A stretch of 64,000 bases of DNA, from positions 248,001-312,000 of the forward strand of contig CAWJTN010000001.1 in assembly GCA_963845895.1 (NCBI GenBank). Direction: 5' to 3'. Shown one piece after another: positions 9,015 through 16,893 of this stretch; position 1 is the first letter of the stretch; every line of letters begins with the position of its first letter. This stretch comes from CAWJTN01 sp963845895 (GTDB lineage Bacteria; Patescibacteriota; Microgenomatia; UBA1406; GWC2-37-13). Below the pieces are notes generated by a model. That model searched no databases. It was given only the letters and a program-made list of their open reading frames with translations, and was not told the origin of the DNA. Both the position numbers and the translations under genes were made by a program.

Positions 9015-9422
9015 TTAATTCTTTTTTGTTAAAATTTCTTTAACTACTTTACCTTGTCTTTTAGAAGGTAAAGCATTAAGATTTCTTTTATTTTTACTCA
9101 TTCTTCCTGGTGTTAGATTATGAAATAATTCTATGGGTATACTTCCAGGATTTGTCTTTGGTTCAATTGTTGTTCTAGCAATGGGACGAACTTCGTTTTC
9201 GCCCAATAATTCAAACCCACCGCAAACTGGCACATTACTTCCCAAATTAAATATGGTAGCTGCTAGTGTTCTTAAATCTGACATACTAACTGAAAATGAA
9301 AGTTCTTTTGTAACAACTAAACCTAGTCCAATTCCTGTCAATCCTTTAACTAAGTTCCAGTAATTATTCGGTCTCATCAATTCAGACTTATTTTTTAAAT
9401 TTCCTACATTTAATATCTCCAT
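9015..9422 (-). CDS. Hypothetical protein, 135 aa, behind structured leader B
   Basis: I do not recognise the family. It is soluble and basic at the C-terminus (S-K-R-Q-G-K-V-V-K-E-I-L-T-K-K), without transmembrane segment or signal peptide. The central part contains V-P-V-C-G-G-F-E-L-L-G-E-N-E-V-R. It starts with ATG at 9422, five bases after the T-run of a terminator-like hairpin (9428-9451); the bases TTGGAG between may be a ribosome-binding site overlapping the terminator. Leader A and the DGHHR gene follow downstream after 12 bases. Confidence 0.5.
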   Translation of the reverse strand: MEILNVGNLKNKSELMRPNNYWNLVKGLTGIGLGLVVTKELSFSVSMSDLRTLAATIFNLGSNVPVCGGFELLGENEVRPIARTTIEPKTNPGSIPIELFHNLTPGRMSKNKRNLNALPSKRQGKVVKEILTKKN

Positions 9423-9572
9423 ACTCCAAAAAAACCCGCCTGTTTGGCGGGGTGGTTTTAAAAAATTTTAAATTTAAGTTCTTATTCCTATCAACCACCC
9501 CACATCTTCCACCTCTTAATGAGGCTGACGATGTGGAGAATTGAAATTAATTGATAGGACTTTCTAATCATG
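9423..9572 (-). promoter_or_regulatory. Structured leader B (second copy of the candidate riboswitch/attenuator)
   Basis: Same arrangement as leader A. Outer stem TTGATAGG/CCTATCAA (9551-9558 with 9487-9494), inner stem (9530-9536 with 9500-9506), internal hairpin around the shared A-T-T-A-A-G-A-G-G-T-G segment, a GGGGTGGTT segment able to pair with AACCACCCC, then the terminator. Outer-stem sequences differ from copy A on both sides while keeping pairing. Both copies start CATGATTA on the minus strand. Confidence 0.6.
9428..9451 (-). terminator. Terminator-like hairpin before the 135-aa gene (leader B)
   Basis: CCCGCC/GGCGGG stem with a 5-base loop and seven T on the minus strand, 5 bases from the ATG at 9422. 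Confidence 0.7.
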
Positions 9573-9605
9573 TTATAAATATTAAATATACCAGAAGAAT
9601 GCTCC

Positions 9606-9634
9606 TTGTCAAGAGCAAATTGACAGATTATAAT
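9606..9634 (+). promoter_or_regulatory. aspS promoter
   Basis: TTGTCA (9606-9611) and TATAAT (9629-9634) are separated by 17 bases, a standard sigma-70 layout. The aspS ATG follows 15 bases after the -10 box. Confidence 0.6.
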
Positions 9635-9649
9635 TAACCCATAAATTAA

Positions 9650-11026
9650 ATGAAAAAATTATACGTAGAAGATACTGTAAATAACGTTGGGCAAACCGTT
9701 GAACTTTATGGGTGGGTTGACTCAAAAAGAGATCATAAAAAAATAATCTTCATAGATATTAGAGATCAGACAGGACTCGTTCAAATCGTTGGAGATGAAA
9801 AGTTTAAGTCTTTATCAACTGAAGACGTAATTTATGTAAAAGGGATTGTTGTAGAAAGACCAAAAAATCTAATAAATCCTAAACTGAAAACAGGAAAAAT
9901 TGAAATTGAAGCAAAGAAATTTGAAATCTTAGGTAAAGCCAAACCCTTACCGATTCCTATTGATAAAAACGGTTATGAAGTAGACGAAGAACAAAGAATT
10001 AAATATAGATATCTGGATTTAAGGCGGAAAAGATTGGCTAATAACTTGATTTTCAGATCAAAATTCATAAGAGAGATTAGAGAATTTTTTTACAAAAATG
10101 GTTTTATTGAAGTGGAAACTCCCTATCTTAGCAGTCCGACTCCAGAGGGGGCTCGAGATTTTCTTGTCCCTTCAAGATTGCAGAAGGGCAAGTTCTATGC
10201 TCTACCTCAATCGCCACAGCAGTACAAACAGTTATTAATGGTTGCCGGCGTAGAAAGATATTTTCAAATAGCAAGATGTTTTAGGGATGAAGATCCCAGA
10301 GCCGATAGAGCTTATGGGGAGTTCACACAGTTAGATCTCGAAATGAGTTTTGTTGACAGGAAAGATGTCATGGCAGTCACTGAAAAAATGGTTGTAGAAG
10401 TCTACGAAAAAATGGGAATTAAACTCAAAGAAAAACCTTTTCCAATATTCACCTATAAAGAAGCGATTAAAAAATTTGGAGCTGATAAATTTGATTTGAG
10501 AAGCGAGGAAGATAAAAAACAAAATATACAAGCTTTTGCCTGGGTTGTAGATTTTCCTTTCTTTGAAAAAACTGATGAAGGAGGATGGACCTTTACTCAC
10601 AATCCATTCTCTGCTCCATTACCAGAATATAAAAAACAGCTTTTAGAGAAAAAAAATATAGGTGAAATATTGACATCACAATATGATTTAGTTTGTAACG
10701 GCTACGAGGTCGGAGGCGGAAGTATAAGAAGTCATGAGCCTGAAGTTTTACAGACAGTATTTGAAATAATGGGCTATAAACTTCAGCAAATAAAAAAACA
10801 GTTCGGTCATATGCTAGAAGCTTTTGAATATGGTGCACCACCCCATGGAGGAATTGCTCCAGGAATAGATAGGCTTTTAACTTGTATCCTTGGCGAACCA
10901 TCACTTAGAGAAGTTATAGCCTTCCCTATCACTAGTGGCGGTAGAACTGCAGTAATGGACGCTCCAGCAGAAGTTGCAGACGACAAACTACGAGAACTTG
11001 GAATAGTTGTAAAAATTAAAAAATGA
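9650..11026 (+). CDS. aspS: Aspartate--tRNA ligase (bacterial type without GAD insertion)
   Basis: Charges tRNA-Asp, and possibly tRNA-Asn. Residues 1-~105 are the OB-fold anticodon-binding domain. Class II motif 2 is at about 209-220 (R-C-F-R-D-E-D-P-R-A-D-R) and motif 3 at 401-410 (G-I-A-P-G-I-D-R-L-L). The bacterial signature after the insertion (V-D-F-P-F-F-E; F-T-H-N-P-F-S-A-P) is present. At 458 residues it is about 130 shorter than E. coli AspRS because the GAD domain between motifs 2 and 3 is reduced to a short linker. The stop overlaps the next start by four bases. Confidence 0.95.
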   Translation: MKKLYVEDTVNNVGQTVELYGWVDSKRDHKKIIFIDIRDQTGLVQIVGDEKFKSLSTEDVIYVKGIVVERPKNLINPKLKTGKIEIEAKKFEILGKAKPLPIPIDKNGYEVDEEQRIKYRYLDLRRKRLANNLIFRSKFIREIREFFYKNGFIEVETPYLSSPTPEGARDFLVPSRLQKGKFYALPQSPQQYKQLLMVAGVERYFQIARCFRDEDPRADRAYGEFTQLDLEMSFVDRKDVMAVTEKMVVEVYEKMGIKLKEKPFPIFTYKEAIKKFGADKFDLRSEEDKKQNIQAFAWVVDFPFFEKTDEGGWTFTHNPFSAPLPEYKKQLLEKKNIGEILTSQYDLVCNGYEVGGGSIRSHEPEVLQTVFEIMGYKLQQIKKQFGHMLEAFEYGAPPHGGIAPGIDRLLTCILGEPSLREVIAFPITSGGRTAVMDAPAEVADDKLRELGIVVKIKK

Positions 11027-11937
11027 AACCGAGATTTTATTTTCTATTTACTTTTTTCACCCTACTCTTTCTTTTTTATCCAGGCGACTCTGAATACTTC
11101 AAGATTTTTGCTTATAACCGCTCTCTGTTTGCCCAACGAGATCAGAAATTAAATCTTTTAAACAATCCCCTACCTATAATCATAAGTACTTACGGTCCTG
11201 AAATTACTGCAGAAGGAGCATATGTGGTAGACCTTCCCTCCTTTACTCCGGTTTTCGAACTAAATGCTCATGAAAAACTCTACCCTGCTTCAACTGCTAA
11301 GATTATTACGGCACTTGTTACAACAGACATCTATAAACCTGATGATATATTAACTGTAAAAAGGGTATTGAACGAAGGACAGGTCATGGGACTTATGGAA
11401 AATGAAAGAATCACGGTAGAAAACCTTTTATATGGAATATTAGTTCAATCGGGGAATGACGCAGCTTACGCTGTAGCAGATAATTATGGGTTTGATAAAT
11501 TTGTGTCCCTAATGAATAAGAAGGCTGAATCTCTCTCAATGAAGGACTCCCATTTTACAAACCCTGCTGGGCTTGACGATAATAACGAATACACTTCTCC
11601 CTATGATCTTGCTTTAGCCGGTAGAGTCCTACTAGAAAATAATCTATTAAAAAAGATTGTTGCAACTAAAGATATAACGATAGCGGATGTGGATTTTAAA
11701 TATTTTCATAGGCTTTCAAATGTAAATGTTCTTTTGGGAGAAGTCCAAGGTATTGGTGGACTAAAAACGGGTTTTACTGAAAATGCAAAACAAAACTTAG
11801 TCAGCTTTTATAAAAAAGATGGTCATCAGTTTATAATAGTAATTTTAAAAAGTGATGATAGGTTTGCCGATACAAGATCAGTACTTTCTTGGTTAAATGC
11901 AAATGTAGATTATATTCTCAATTACTCTCCTAAGTAA
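11023..11937 (+). CDS. Serine D-Ala-D-Ala carboxypeptidase (peptidase S11)
   Basis: Trims or cross-links peptidoglycan stem peptides outside the membrane. A hydrophobic segment at residues ~5-20 is a signal peptide or anchor. The three penicillin-binding motifs are present: S-T-A-K at 90-93 with the nucleophile Ser90, S-G-N at 143-145, and K-T-G in the segment G-G-L-K-T-G-F-T. 304 residues is near the size of a minimal S11 enzyme, without the C-terminal beta domain of DacA. It is coupled to aspS by an ATGA overlap and converges with the next gene, overlapping it by 16 bases. Confidence 0.88.
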   Translation: MKPRFYFLFTFFTLLFLFYPGDSEYFKIFAYNRSLFAQRDQKLNLLNNPLPIIISTYGPEITAEGAYVVDLPSFTPVFELNAHEKLYPASTAKIITALVTTDIYKPDDILTVKRVLNEGQVMGLMENERITVENLLYGILVQSGNDAAYAVADNYGFDKFVSLMNKKAESLSMKDSHFTNPAGLDDNNEYTSPYDLALAGRVLLENNLLKKIVATKDITIADVDFKYFHRLSNVNVLLGEVQGIGGLKTGFTENAKQNLVSFYKKDGHQFIIVILKSDDRFADTRSVLSWLNANVDYILNYSPK

Positions 11938-12968
11938 TCGCTAGAAATTGCAGGGACATAGGCTACAAAACTATTATCTCCTAGAAAAACGTATACCGGT
12001 TGCATATACGGTTGATAAGTATCTGGATCTAGATATCCCAAAAACATTGTTTTAATTACGATATTTTGTTGTTTTTGAGAATTTTGGATAACCCAACCTT
12101 TTCCTTCTTGAAGTTCTTGCCAAGCCAGATCGCCCGATTTTAAAGGATAGATTCCTATTTGAGTATCAGACTTTTCATAAAATTTAATTTGTGCTTTTAT
12201 TATTTTATAATCCGTTCCGTTAAAAACCATCATCACATAGTTTTGACTATTAAAGTAGGAAGGAGAAACAATCGGATATTGTTCTATATCTGCCCTATAA
12301 AAATCCACTTCCACCATATTTGAATTATCGCTGCTATTTAATAATGTCATTCTCTTTAAATCTGGATTATATGAGAAAAAAATAGTATTTGTTTTACCTT
12401 GAGCTAATTCCTCCGGATATCTACCAACGAGTTTTAAAAAATTAATTGCCTTATTAACACTATTAGTTGAATCAGGAGTGGTCGAATTCTGAAAAACTTG
12501 CGGATTATTATCAATATTATATTCGTAGTCAAAATTAAAATTAGATATGTCAACTGTGAGTGTCTGCTGATCGTCTTTAATAACTGCGTCTTTATCATTT
12601 AATTTATACTGAATGACATTAGTGTCAAAACCGAATATTTTAGCCATAAGATAAACTTTCTCACGGGAACCAAAGTGTGTAGGTGATTCCGGAAGAAAAA
12701 AAACTTTTGCCGATTCAGTAGAAGTTACTGGCTTCCCCTCAATGGTATCAATTGTGAATTTAAGATGAGCACTTGTAGTAGCATTGTTGATAATCGGCTT
12801 ATTTAATTTCCCGAATATTGTATTTGTATAGATAGTATTGGTATGTTGCCCACCTAAGAAAAGAAAGAGAAGCTTTAAAACATAATAAAGTATTAGGAGC
12901 AATATAAAAAATAAGATTGCGAATGGCAAGAGTTTTCTGAAATAATACGAAACTTCTGTAAGTGTCAT
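11922..12968 (-). CDS. Membrane-anchored protein of unknown function
   Basis: 348 residues. A single hydrophobic segment at about 13-38 suggests an N-terminal anchor with the rest outside. The remainder is rich in Thr, Asn and Asp, with no motif I can assign; repeated short beta-like stretches fit an extracellular beta-rich fold. It is transcribed divergently from the hydrogenase small subunit with about 50 bases between starts, and converges with the carboxypeptidase gene. Confidence 0.6.
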   Translation of the reverse strand: MTLTEVSYYFRKLLPFAILFFILLLILYYVLKLLFLFLGGQHTNTIYTNTIFGKLNKPIINNATTSAHLKFTIDTIEGKPVTSTESAKVFFLPESPTHFGSREKVYLMAKIFGFDTNVIQYKLNDKDAVIKDDQQTLTVDISNFNFDYEYNIDNNPQVFQNSTTPDSTNSVNKAINFLKLVGRYPEELAQGKTNTIFFSYNPDLKRMTLLNSSDNSNMVEVDFYRADIEQYPIVSPSYFNSQNYVMMVFNGTDYKIIKAQIKFYEKSDTQIGIYPLKSGDLAWQELQEGKGWVIQNSQKQQNIVIKTMFLGYLDPDTYQPYMQPVYVFLGDNSFVAYVPAISSDYLGE

Positions 12969-13006
12969 AATTTTAATAATAGCAAAAACCTCTCTGTCGT
13001 TTTTGT

Positions 13007-13012
13007 TAAAAT
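13007..13012 (+). promoter_or_regulatory. -10 box of the hydrogenase small subunit gene
   Basis: TAAAAT ends 7 bases before ATG 13020, which favours this ATG over the one at 13011 and implies a leaderless mRNA. Confidence 0.4.
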
Positions 13013-13019
13013 GATTCTT

Positions 13020-13487
13020 ATGAATAAAAAAAAGGTCGGTTGGTTTACCTTTACTTGCTGTGAGGATTCAACAATTATCTTCACGGAACTTTTAAATACT
13101 CACTACAAAGAATGGTTTCAAAAATTAGATTTTGTTCACGCCAAAGTATTAAAGAAAAATTTAGACGAACTGACCGATATGGACCTAGCTTTTGTAGAAG
13201 GGGCTATATCTTCTTTAGAACAAGAAGAAAAACTTAAAAGTATAAGAGTTAAAGCGAAAGTTCTAATCGCAATTGGATCATGTGCTGTGGTTGGTTCACC
13301 ATCAAATCAGAGAAATTTTTTTAACCAACAACAAATAGAGCAAATTCAACCTATTCTGGACAAGTTTAAATATAAGGAAAAGGTTTTGAAACTTTCGGAT
13401 ATAGTAAATGTTGACGAAAACGTACCAGGCTGTCCTATGAATGAGGATGTATTCTTAAAAATTTTAAATAAATATATTGGTGATTAG
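13020..13487 (+). CDS. NiFe-hydrogenase small subunit-like protein
   Basis: Carries the proximal iron-sulfur cluster that passes electrons to or from the NiFe site. From ATG 13020 it has 155 residues, only the flavodoxin-like cluster domain. Recognisable are G-W-F-T-F-T-C-C-E-D-S at 7-17, I-A-I-G-S-C-A-V-V-G near 84-93 and V-P-G-C-P near the C-terminus. Where group 3 small subunits have C-x-x-C this one has C14-E-D-S17, so one of the four usual cysteine ligands is Ser. The C-terminal part with further clusters, present in Pyrococcus HydD, is missing. The large subunit follows after 63 bases that contain a repeat hairpin. Confidence 0.75.
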   Translation: MNKKKVGWFTFTCCEDSTIIFTELLNTHYKEWFQKLDFVHAKVLKKNLDELTDMDLAFVEGAISSLEQEEKLKSIRVKAKVLIAIGSCAVVGSPSNQRNFFNQQQIEQIQPILDKFKYKEKVLKLSDIVNVDENVPGCPMNEDVFLKILNKYIGD

Positions 13488-13511
13488 TTTTAACATTTGA
13501 CATTTGATCCG

Positions 13512-13549
13512 TTCGACTTCGCTCAGGATCATCCTGAGTAAAATCGAAG
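13512..13549. repeat. REP-like palindrome between hydrogenase genes
   Basis: A near-perfect hairpin with arms TTCGACTTCGCTCAGGAT and ATCCTGAGTAAAATCGAA. It belongs to the widespread CTTCG...CTCAGG palindromic repeat type. It contains TAAAAT (13539-13544), which lies 6 bases before the large-subunit ATG. Half-copies of the same repeat occur at 28833-28856 and 31223-31246. Confidence 0.8.
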
Positions 13550-13550
13550 G

Positions 13551-14882
13551 ATGAGTTTTGACATTTTAAATATGCATGACCCTAACGATAACTTTGATAT
13601 CAATCTTTCCGAGATTTCTAAAGTTGAGGGTGCGGCAACTTTGAATATAAAAGTAAGAAACAAAAAAATTGAGGATTTAAAATTTAGTATTTCCGAGTGG
13701 AAAAGATTTTATACACAGGCGATACAAAGAAAACCTGCAGTAACTGTTCCACAGTTGGTTGCAAGAATATGCGGAACATGTTCTAATGCGCACCTTATAT
13801 GTTCTATAAAAGCTGTGGAGAATGCACTAAACATTAATCCCTCGCAGCAAACTCTACTTTTGCGAAAACTTATCTATTTAGGACTGATCATCAGAGATCA
13901 CAGCCTTCACCTTTATATATTTGCCTTACCGGATCTATTTGGTAAAAATTCTATTCTAGATTTTGCTGAAAACGATCCGCAGCAAAAACAACTTCTTGAG
14001 GATGCCTTTGCGGTTAAGGAAGTAGGAAATCAACTTTCCATAATAGTTGGAGGGCGCTCTGTCCATGCTCCAAACCCGACTATTGGAGGTTTTTTAAAGT
14101 TGCCTAAAATTGAAGATTTAAAAAATTTAAAGCAGAAATTAGAGGATATACGCCCGAAAGTGTTAAATCTGATAAAAATTTTTGCTGCGGATCCATCCGA
14201 GCTCAAATCCAAGACCGCTTTGATGTTCAGTGCACTATCTTCAGACGATTTCACTTTTTTAGAGGGAACATTAATCACTACAAATGGTTTAACCATAGAA
14301 AAAAAAGAACTAAACAAACATTTAAATGCTGTCATAATACCTTATTCTCACGCCAGAGGTTTCAATTTTGATGGTAATCTGATGATGGTAGGAGCGCTTT
14401 CAAGATTAAACTTGGCAAAGGATAAGCTTAATGAAAAAACAAAAAAATCGGTTGAAGAATATTTGAAATTTTTTCCATCAACTAATATTTTCCACAATAA
14501 TTTGGCCCAAGCAATTGAGATTTTACAGGCAATTGACACATCGGAAGAAATAATAAAATCACTTAACTCAATTAATCAAGAATCTTTGGAAAAAGTTAAT
14601 CTTAAAGAATCAATAGGCGTGGGAGTGATAGAGGCACCCAGAGGAACACTTTACCATCAATATGAGATAGACAAAGATGGGAAGGTAAAAAAAGGAGAAA
14701 TAATAGTCCCGACCGATCAAAATCAGGTTCTAATGGAGAGGGCAATTTATGAACTGGTAGAGAGACTTTTACAGGACGGTGCGACGAAAGAAAAAATAAC
14801 TTTAGAGGCAGAAAAATTGATCCGCGCGTTTGATCCTTGTATGTCTTGTGCGTCTCATTTTCTCAAAGTGACTTGGAAATAA
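13551..14882 (+). CDS. NiFe-hydrogenase large (catalytic) subunit, group 3-like
   Basis: Holds the NiFe centre. Both nickel-binding motifs are intact: R-I-C-G-T-C with C74 and C77, and D-P-C-M-S-C-A-S-H with C430, C433 and H436. Only seven residues follow the histidine. The N-terminal E-I-S-K-V-E-G motif is present. The best family match is group 3 (cytosolic, bidirectional or sulfhydrogenase type). ATG 13551 lies 6 bases after a TAAAAT box in the REP hairpin; ATG 13572 is an alternative. The 3' end overlaps the maturation protease gene on the other strand by 20 bases. No diaphorase or ferredoxin-like partner is found in the window. Confidence 0.88.
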   Translation: MSFDILNMHDPNDNFDINLSEISKVEGAATLNIKVRNKKIEDLKFSISEWKRFYTQAIQRKPAVTVPQLVARICGTCSNAHLICSIKAVENALNINPSQQTLLLRKLIYLGLIIRDHSLHLYIFALPDLFGKNSILDFAENDPQQKQLLEDAFAVKEVGNQLSIIVGGRSVHAPNPTIGGFLKLPKIEDLKNLKQKLEDIRPKVLNLIKIFAADPSELKSKTALMFSALSSDDFTFLEGTLITTNGLTIEKKELNKHLNAVIIPYSHARGFNFDGNLMMVGALSRLNLAKDKLNEKTKKSVEEYLKFFPSTNIFHNNLAQAIEILQAIDTSEEIIKSLNSINQESLEKVNLKESIGVGVIEAPRGTLYHQYEIDKDGKVKKGEIIVPTDQNQVLMERAIYELVERLLQDGATKEKITLEAEKLIRAFDPCMSCASHFLKVTWK

Positions 14883-15234
14883 AATTTATTAAATCCTTAA
14901 TTTTTGTTTTTATTGGAACTCCAATAATTTTTACTTTGTCAATTTTCTTTATTTTTTTTAATAGTTGTAGGTGTATTAAAAGGTCATAGTCGTGAGGGGA
15001 AACTGGGGTATTATTTTTTTGTTGAAGATGGTCTAAATTTAAAATCACTGGTTTTTTTATTCCAACAACCGTATCTAAAATTATTAAGTCTCTCTCATTT
15101 TCTGGAGGAAAATTTTCATTCGGGTCTGCTATTACAAATTCTATTTTTGGAAAAGTTTCTTTCAGTTGAGGAATTAATTTCTCTGGCAATGAATCTTCTT
15201 TTATTAATGGATTACCAAATACATAGATCTTCAT
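14863..15234 (-). CDS. Hydrogenase maturation protease-like protein
   Basis: Peptidases of the HybD/HycI family check nickel insertion and cleave the C-terminal tail of the large subunit. The N-terminus has F-G-N-P-L-I-K-E-D-S, matching the G-N-x-x-x-x-D-D motif in shortened form, followed by I-L-D-T-V-V-G and a histidine in the expected region (P-H-D-Y-D, ~78-82). At 123 residues it is shorter than usual (~150-160). It ends on the opposite strand within the large-subunit 3' end and is coupled to the DUF6390-like gene by a four-base overlap. Confidence 0.75.
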   Translation of the reverse strand: MKIYVFGNPLIKEDSLPEKLIPQLKETFPKIEFVIADPNENFPPENERDLIILDTVVGIKKPVILNLDHLQQKNNTPVSPHDYDLLIHLQLLKKIKKIDKVKIIGVPIKTKIKDLINFISKSL

Positions 15235-16007
15235 TGATTATAAAAGTCTATTGCTTTTTGGGTGTAAAACTCCAAATTCTTAACTTGTTGCGCACTTAAC
15301 ACATCACAGACAAACCCCCAATGAAAACTCACCAAGTCCCCCGATTTTAAATTTTTAATAAACGATTTGCCCTTATAATCAACCTTTAATTCTTTTATCA
15401 CTGGCTTACCTAATAACAGTTTTTTATCTATGAGTTTTAATGGTTTAGTATTTACTATAATTTTTGATTGATTTGAAATTTGAAATTTGTCATTTGAATA
15501 TTTCTCAACTCTTCCCCACCCTATTCTACAACTATCCATCGTTTCCAAAGTATGGTTTACAACCAAGTTTCCTGTTCTCTTAAAAATATTAAAGACATGA
15601 AAGGAATGATGAGGATAAAATTTATTATCTAAAACTTTCATTTTTATCTTGTTATACGTTCTTTCTCCGATTTTTTTGGTTAAGGTCATTTTCTCTGATA
15701 AAAGGCTTACATAATCTGAATTAGATACTTTATTTAAAAGAGAATTTCCTACCCAGTATGCCTCCACCACTTTAGGATTAAATGGATCAAGGATATCGTT
15801 TTCTTTTGAAATTAGTTTTAAGTAACTGAAAAGCGTTTCGAATTGTGAAAGAATTATGTCAACTTCTTTATCTGCGACATTTTCTTTAAGATGGTCAACC
15901 AAATTTAGATTCTGATCTGGTCCGCAGTAACCAAAAAAATTTGGTGCGACAGAATATCTAGCGCAGAGAAGAAGCCCCTTGGAACTTTGTGTTTTTAGAT
16001 TTAACAT
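15231..16007 (-). CDS. DUF6390-like hydrogenase-associated protein
   Basis: 258 residues, predicted soluble. It has C-A-R-Y-S-V-A-P-N-F-F-G-Y-C-G-P-D near the N-terminus, a histidine-containing P-H-H-S-F-H-V-F segment, C-R-I-G-W-G-R-V, and S-F-H-W-G-F-V-C-D-V-L near the C-terminus. These fit my memory of DUF6390, found next to NiFe hydrogenases; the conserved His and Cys suggest metal or cofactor handling, but no function is established. The insert N-D-K-F-Q-I-S-N-Q-S at about residues 170-180 comes from an A/T repeat (15471-15498). It overlaps the EamA gene by 50 bases and the protease by four. Confidence 0.6.
   Translation of the reverse strand: MLNLKTQSSKGLLLCARYSVAPNFFGYCGPDQNLNLVDHLKENVADKEVDIILSQFETLFSYLKLISKENDILDPFNPKVVEAYWVGNSLLNKVSNSDYVSLLSEKMTLTKKIGERTYNKIKMKVLDNKFYPHHSFHVFNIFKRTGNLVVNHTLETMDSCRIGWGRVEKYSNDKFQISNQSKIIVNTKPLKLIDKKLLLGKPVIKELKVDYKGKSFIKNLKSGDLVSFHWGFVCDVLSAQQVKNLEFYTQKAIDFYNQ
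15471..15498. repeat. ATTTGAAATTTG-type simple repeat inside a gene
   Basis: Repeated ATTTGAAATTTGAAATTTGTCATTTGAA units. Similar units occur at 13490-13508 and 36969-36993 in intergenic DNA. Here it is read in frame as extra residues in the DUF6390-like protein. Confidence 0.6.
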
Positions 16008-16893
16008 TTGTGATTATTAGAATTATAACGGTAGCCGCTCCAATCAGCAACGAACTATAAACATCTTTAACTCCAATCTTCACTACAGCAAATGAACCGT
16101 TAAGAATATTACCAACAACAACCGCAAAAGTTAATATTAAAGTAACTAAACTTGCCGGAGCAAATTTCAAAGCTTTATACCAAGTGTAAACGTAGAAAAA
16201 TAAAATGGTTCCACCTATGAATATTGTCAATAATTTATTAAGGTCTAGAGTTAAAAATATTGATCCTTTTCCGGAGATAATTGAAGTTAAGAGCAATAAA
16301 CTACCACCTATACCCATCCTGAACAAGCCTACTAGTTCGGATGAAACTGTTTTTAAAAGTTTTTTAGCCAAAACATTTTCAATACTCCACAGTAATGTTG
16401 CGATTAAAACCATTAGCTCTCCCTTACCTAAATTAATTTTAAAATTTGCAAAATAAAAATTACCAAGAAGAATTAGAATAAAACTCGCTACATACCACCT
16501 GTTTATTTTTTCTTTAAGATATATTACTGCTAAAATTGTCACCCAGATGAACAAAGTTTTTTGAATCAGGTTGGCTGTTATGGCAGGAATAAACTGAAGT
16601 CCAGCAAAAAAAAGGTAAAAAGGCAGAGCTCCGCCTATTGCTCCTATTAATAACAATGGAATAAACTGACTCCTATTTATTTTTCTAATCTCTTTTAATT
16701 TTCCAGAAAAGACCATCAAGAATAAAAATAATAGACCCACATAAAAGTTTCTTGAGGTTGTAAGGATTAATGGATTAATTTTTGAGACAGATATTTTTGA
16801 ATAAAAGATAGCGATTCCGGATATAATTGAAGCAATGAAAGCGAACAATATTCCTTTACTAGTTTGATTTTGATTTTTCATTAATTCTTTCAA
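15958..16893 (-). CDS. EamA/DMT-family membrane transporter
   Basis: About ten hydrophobic segments in two related halves (EamA repeats), starting S-K-G-I-L-F-A-F-I-A-S-I-I-S-G and again near K-G-E-L-M-V-L-I-A-T-L-L-W-S. Such proteins export metabolites or amino acids; the substrate cannot be told from sequence. It sits between hypC and the DUF6390-like gene, overlapping both, so it is translated with the hydrogenase accessory genes. ATG 16881 is an equally good start and reduces the overlap with hypC. Confidence 0.85.
   Translation of the reverse strand: MKELMKNQNQTSKGILFAFIASIISGIAIFYSKISVSKINPLILTTSRNFYVGLLFLFLMVFSGKLKEIRKINRSQFIPLLLIGAIGGALPFYLFFAGLQFIPAITANLIQKTLFIWVTILAVIYLKEKINRWYVASFILILLGNFYFANFKINLGKGELMVLIATLLWSIENVLAKKLLKTVSSELVGLFRMGIGGSLLLLTSIISGKGSIFLTLDLNKLLTIFIGGTILFFYVYTWYKALKFAPASLVTLILTFAVVVGNILNGSFAVVKIGVKDVYSSLLIGAATVIILIITNVKSKNTKFQGASSLR

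Noticed and set aside
8859..9572. T-box leader
   Set aside because: Leader has GGTGG-like bases but no specifier loop or T-box consensus, and the genes are not amino-acid related.
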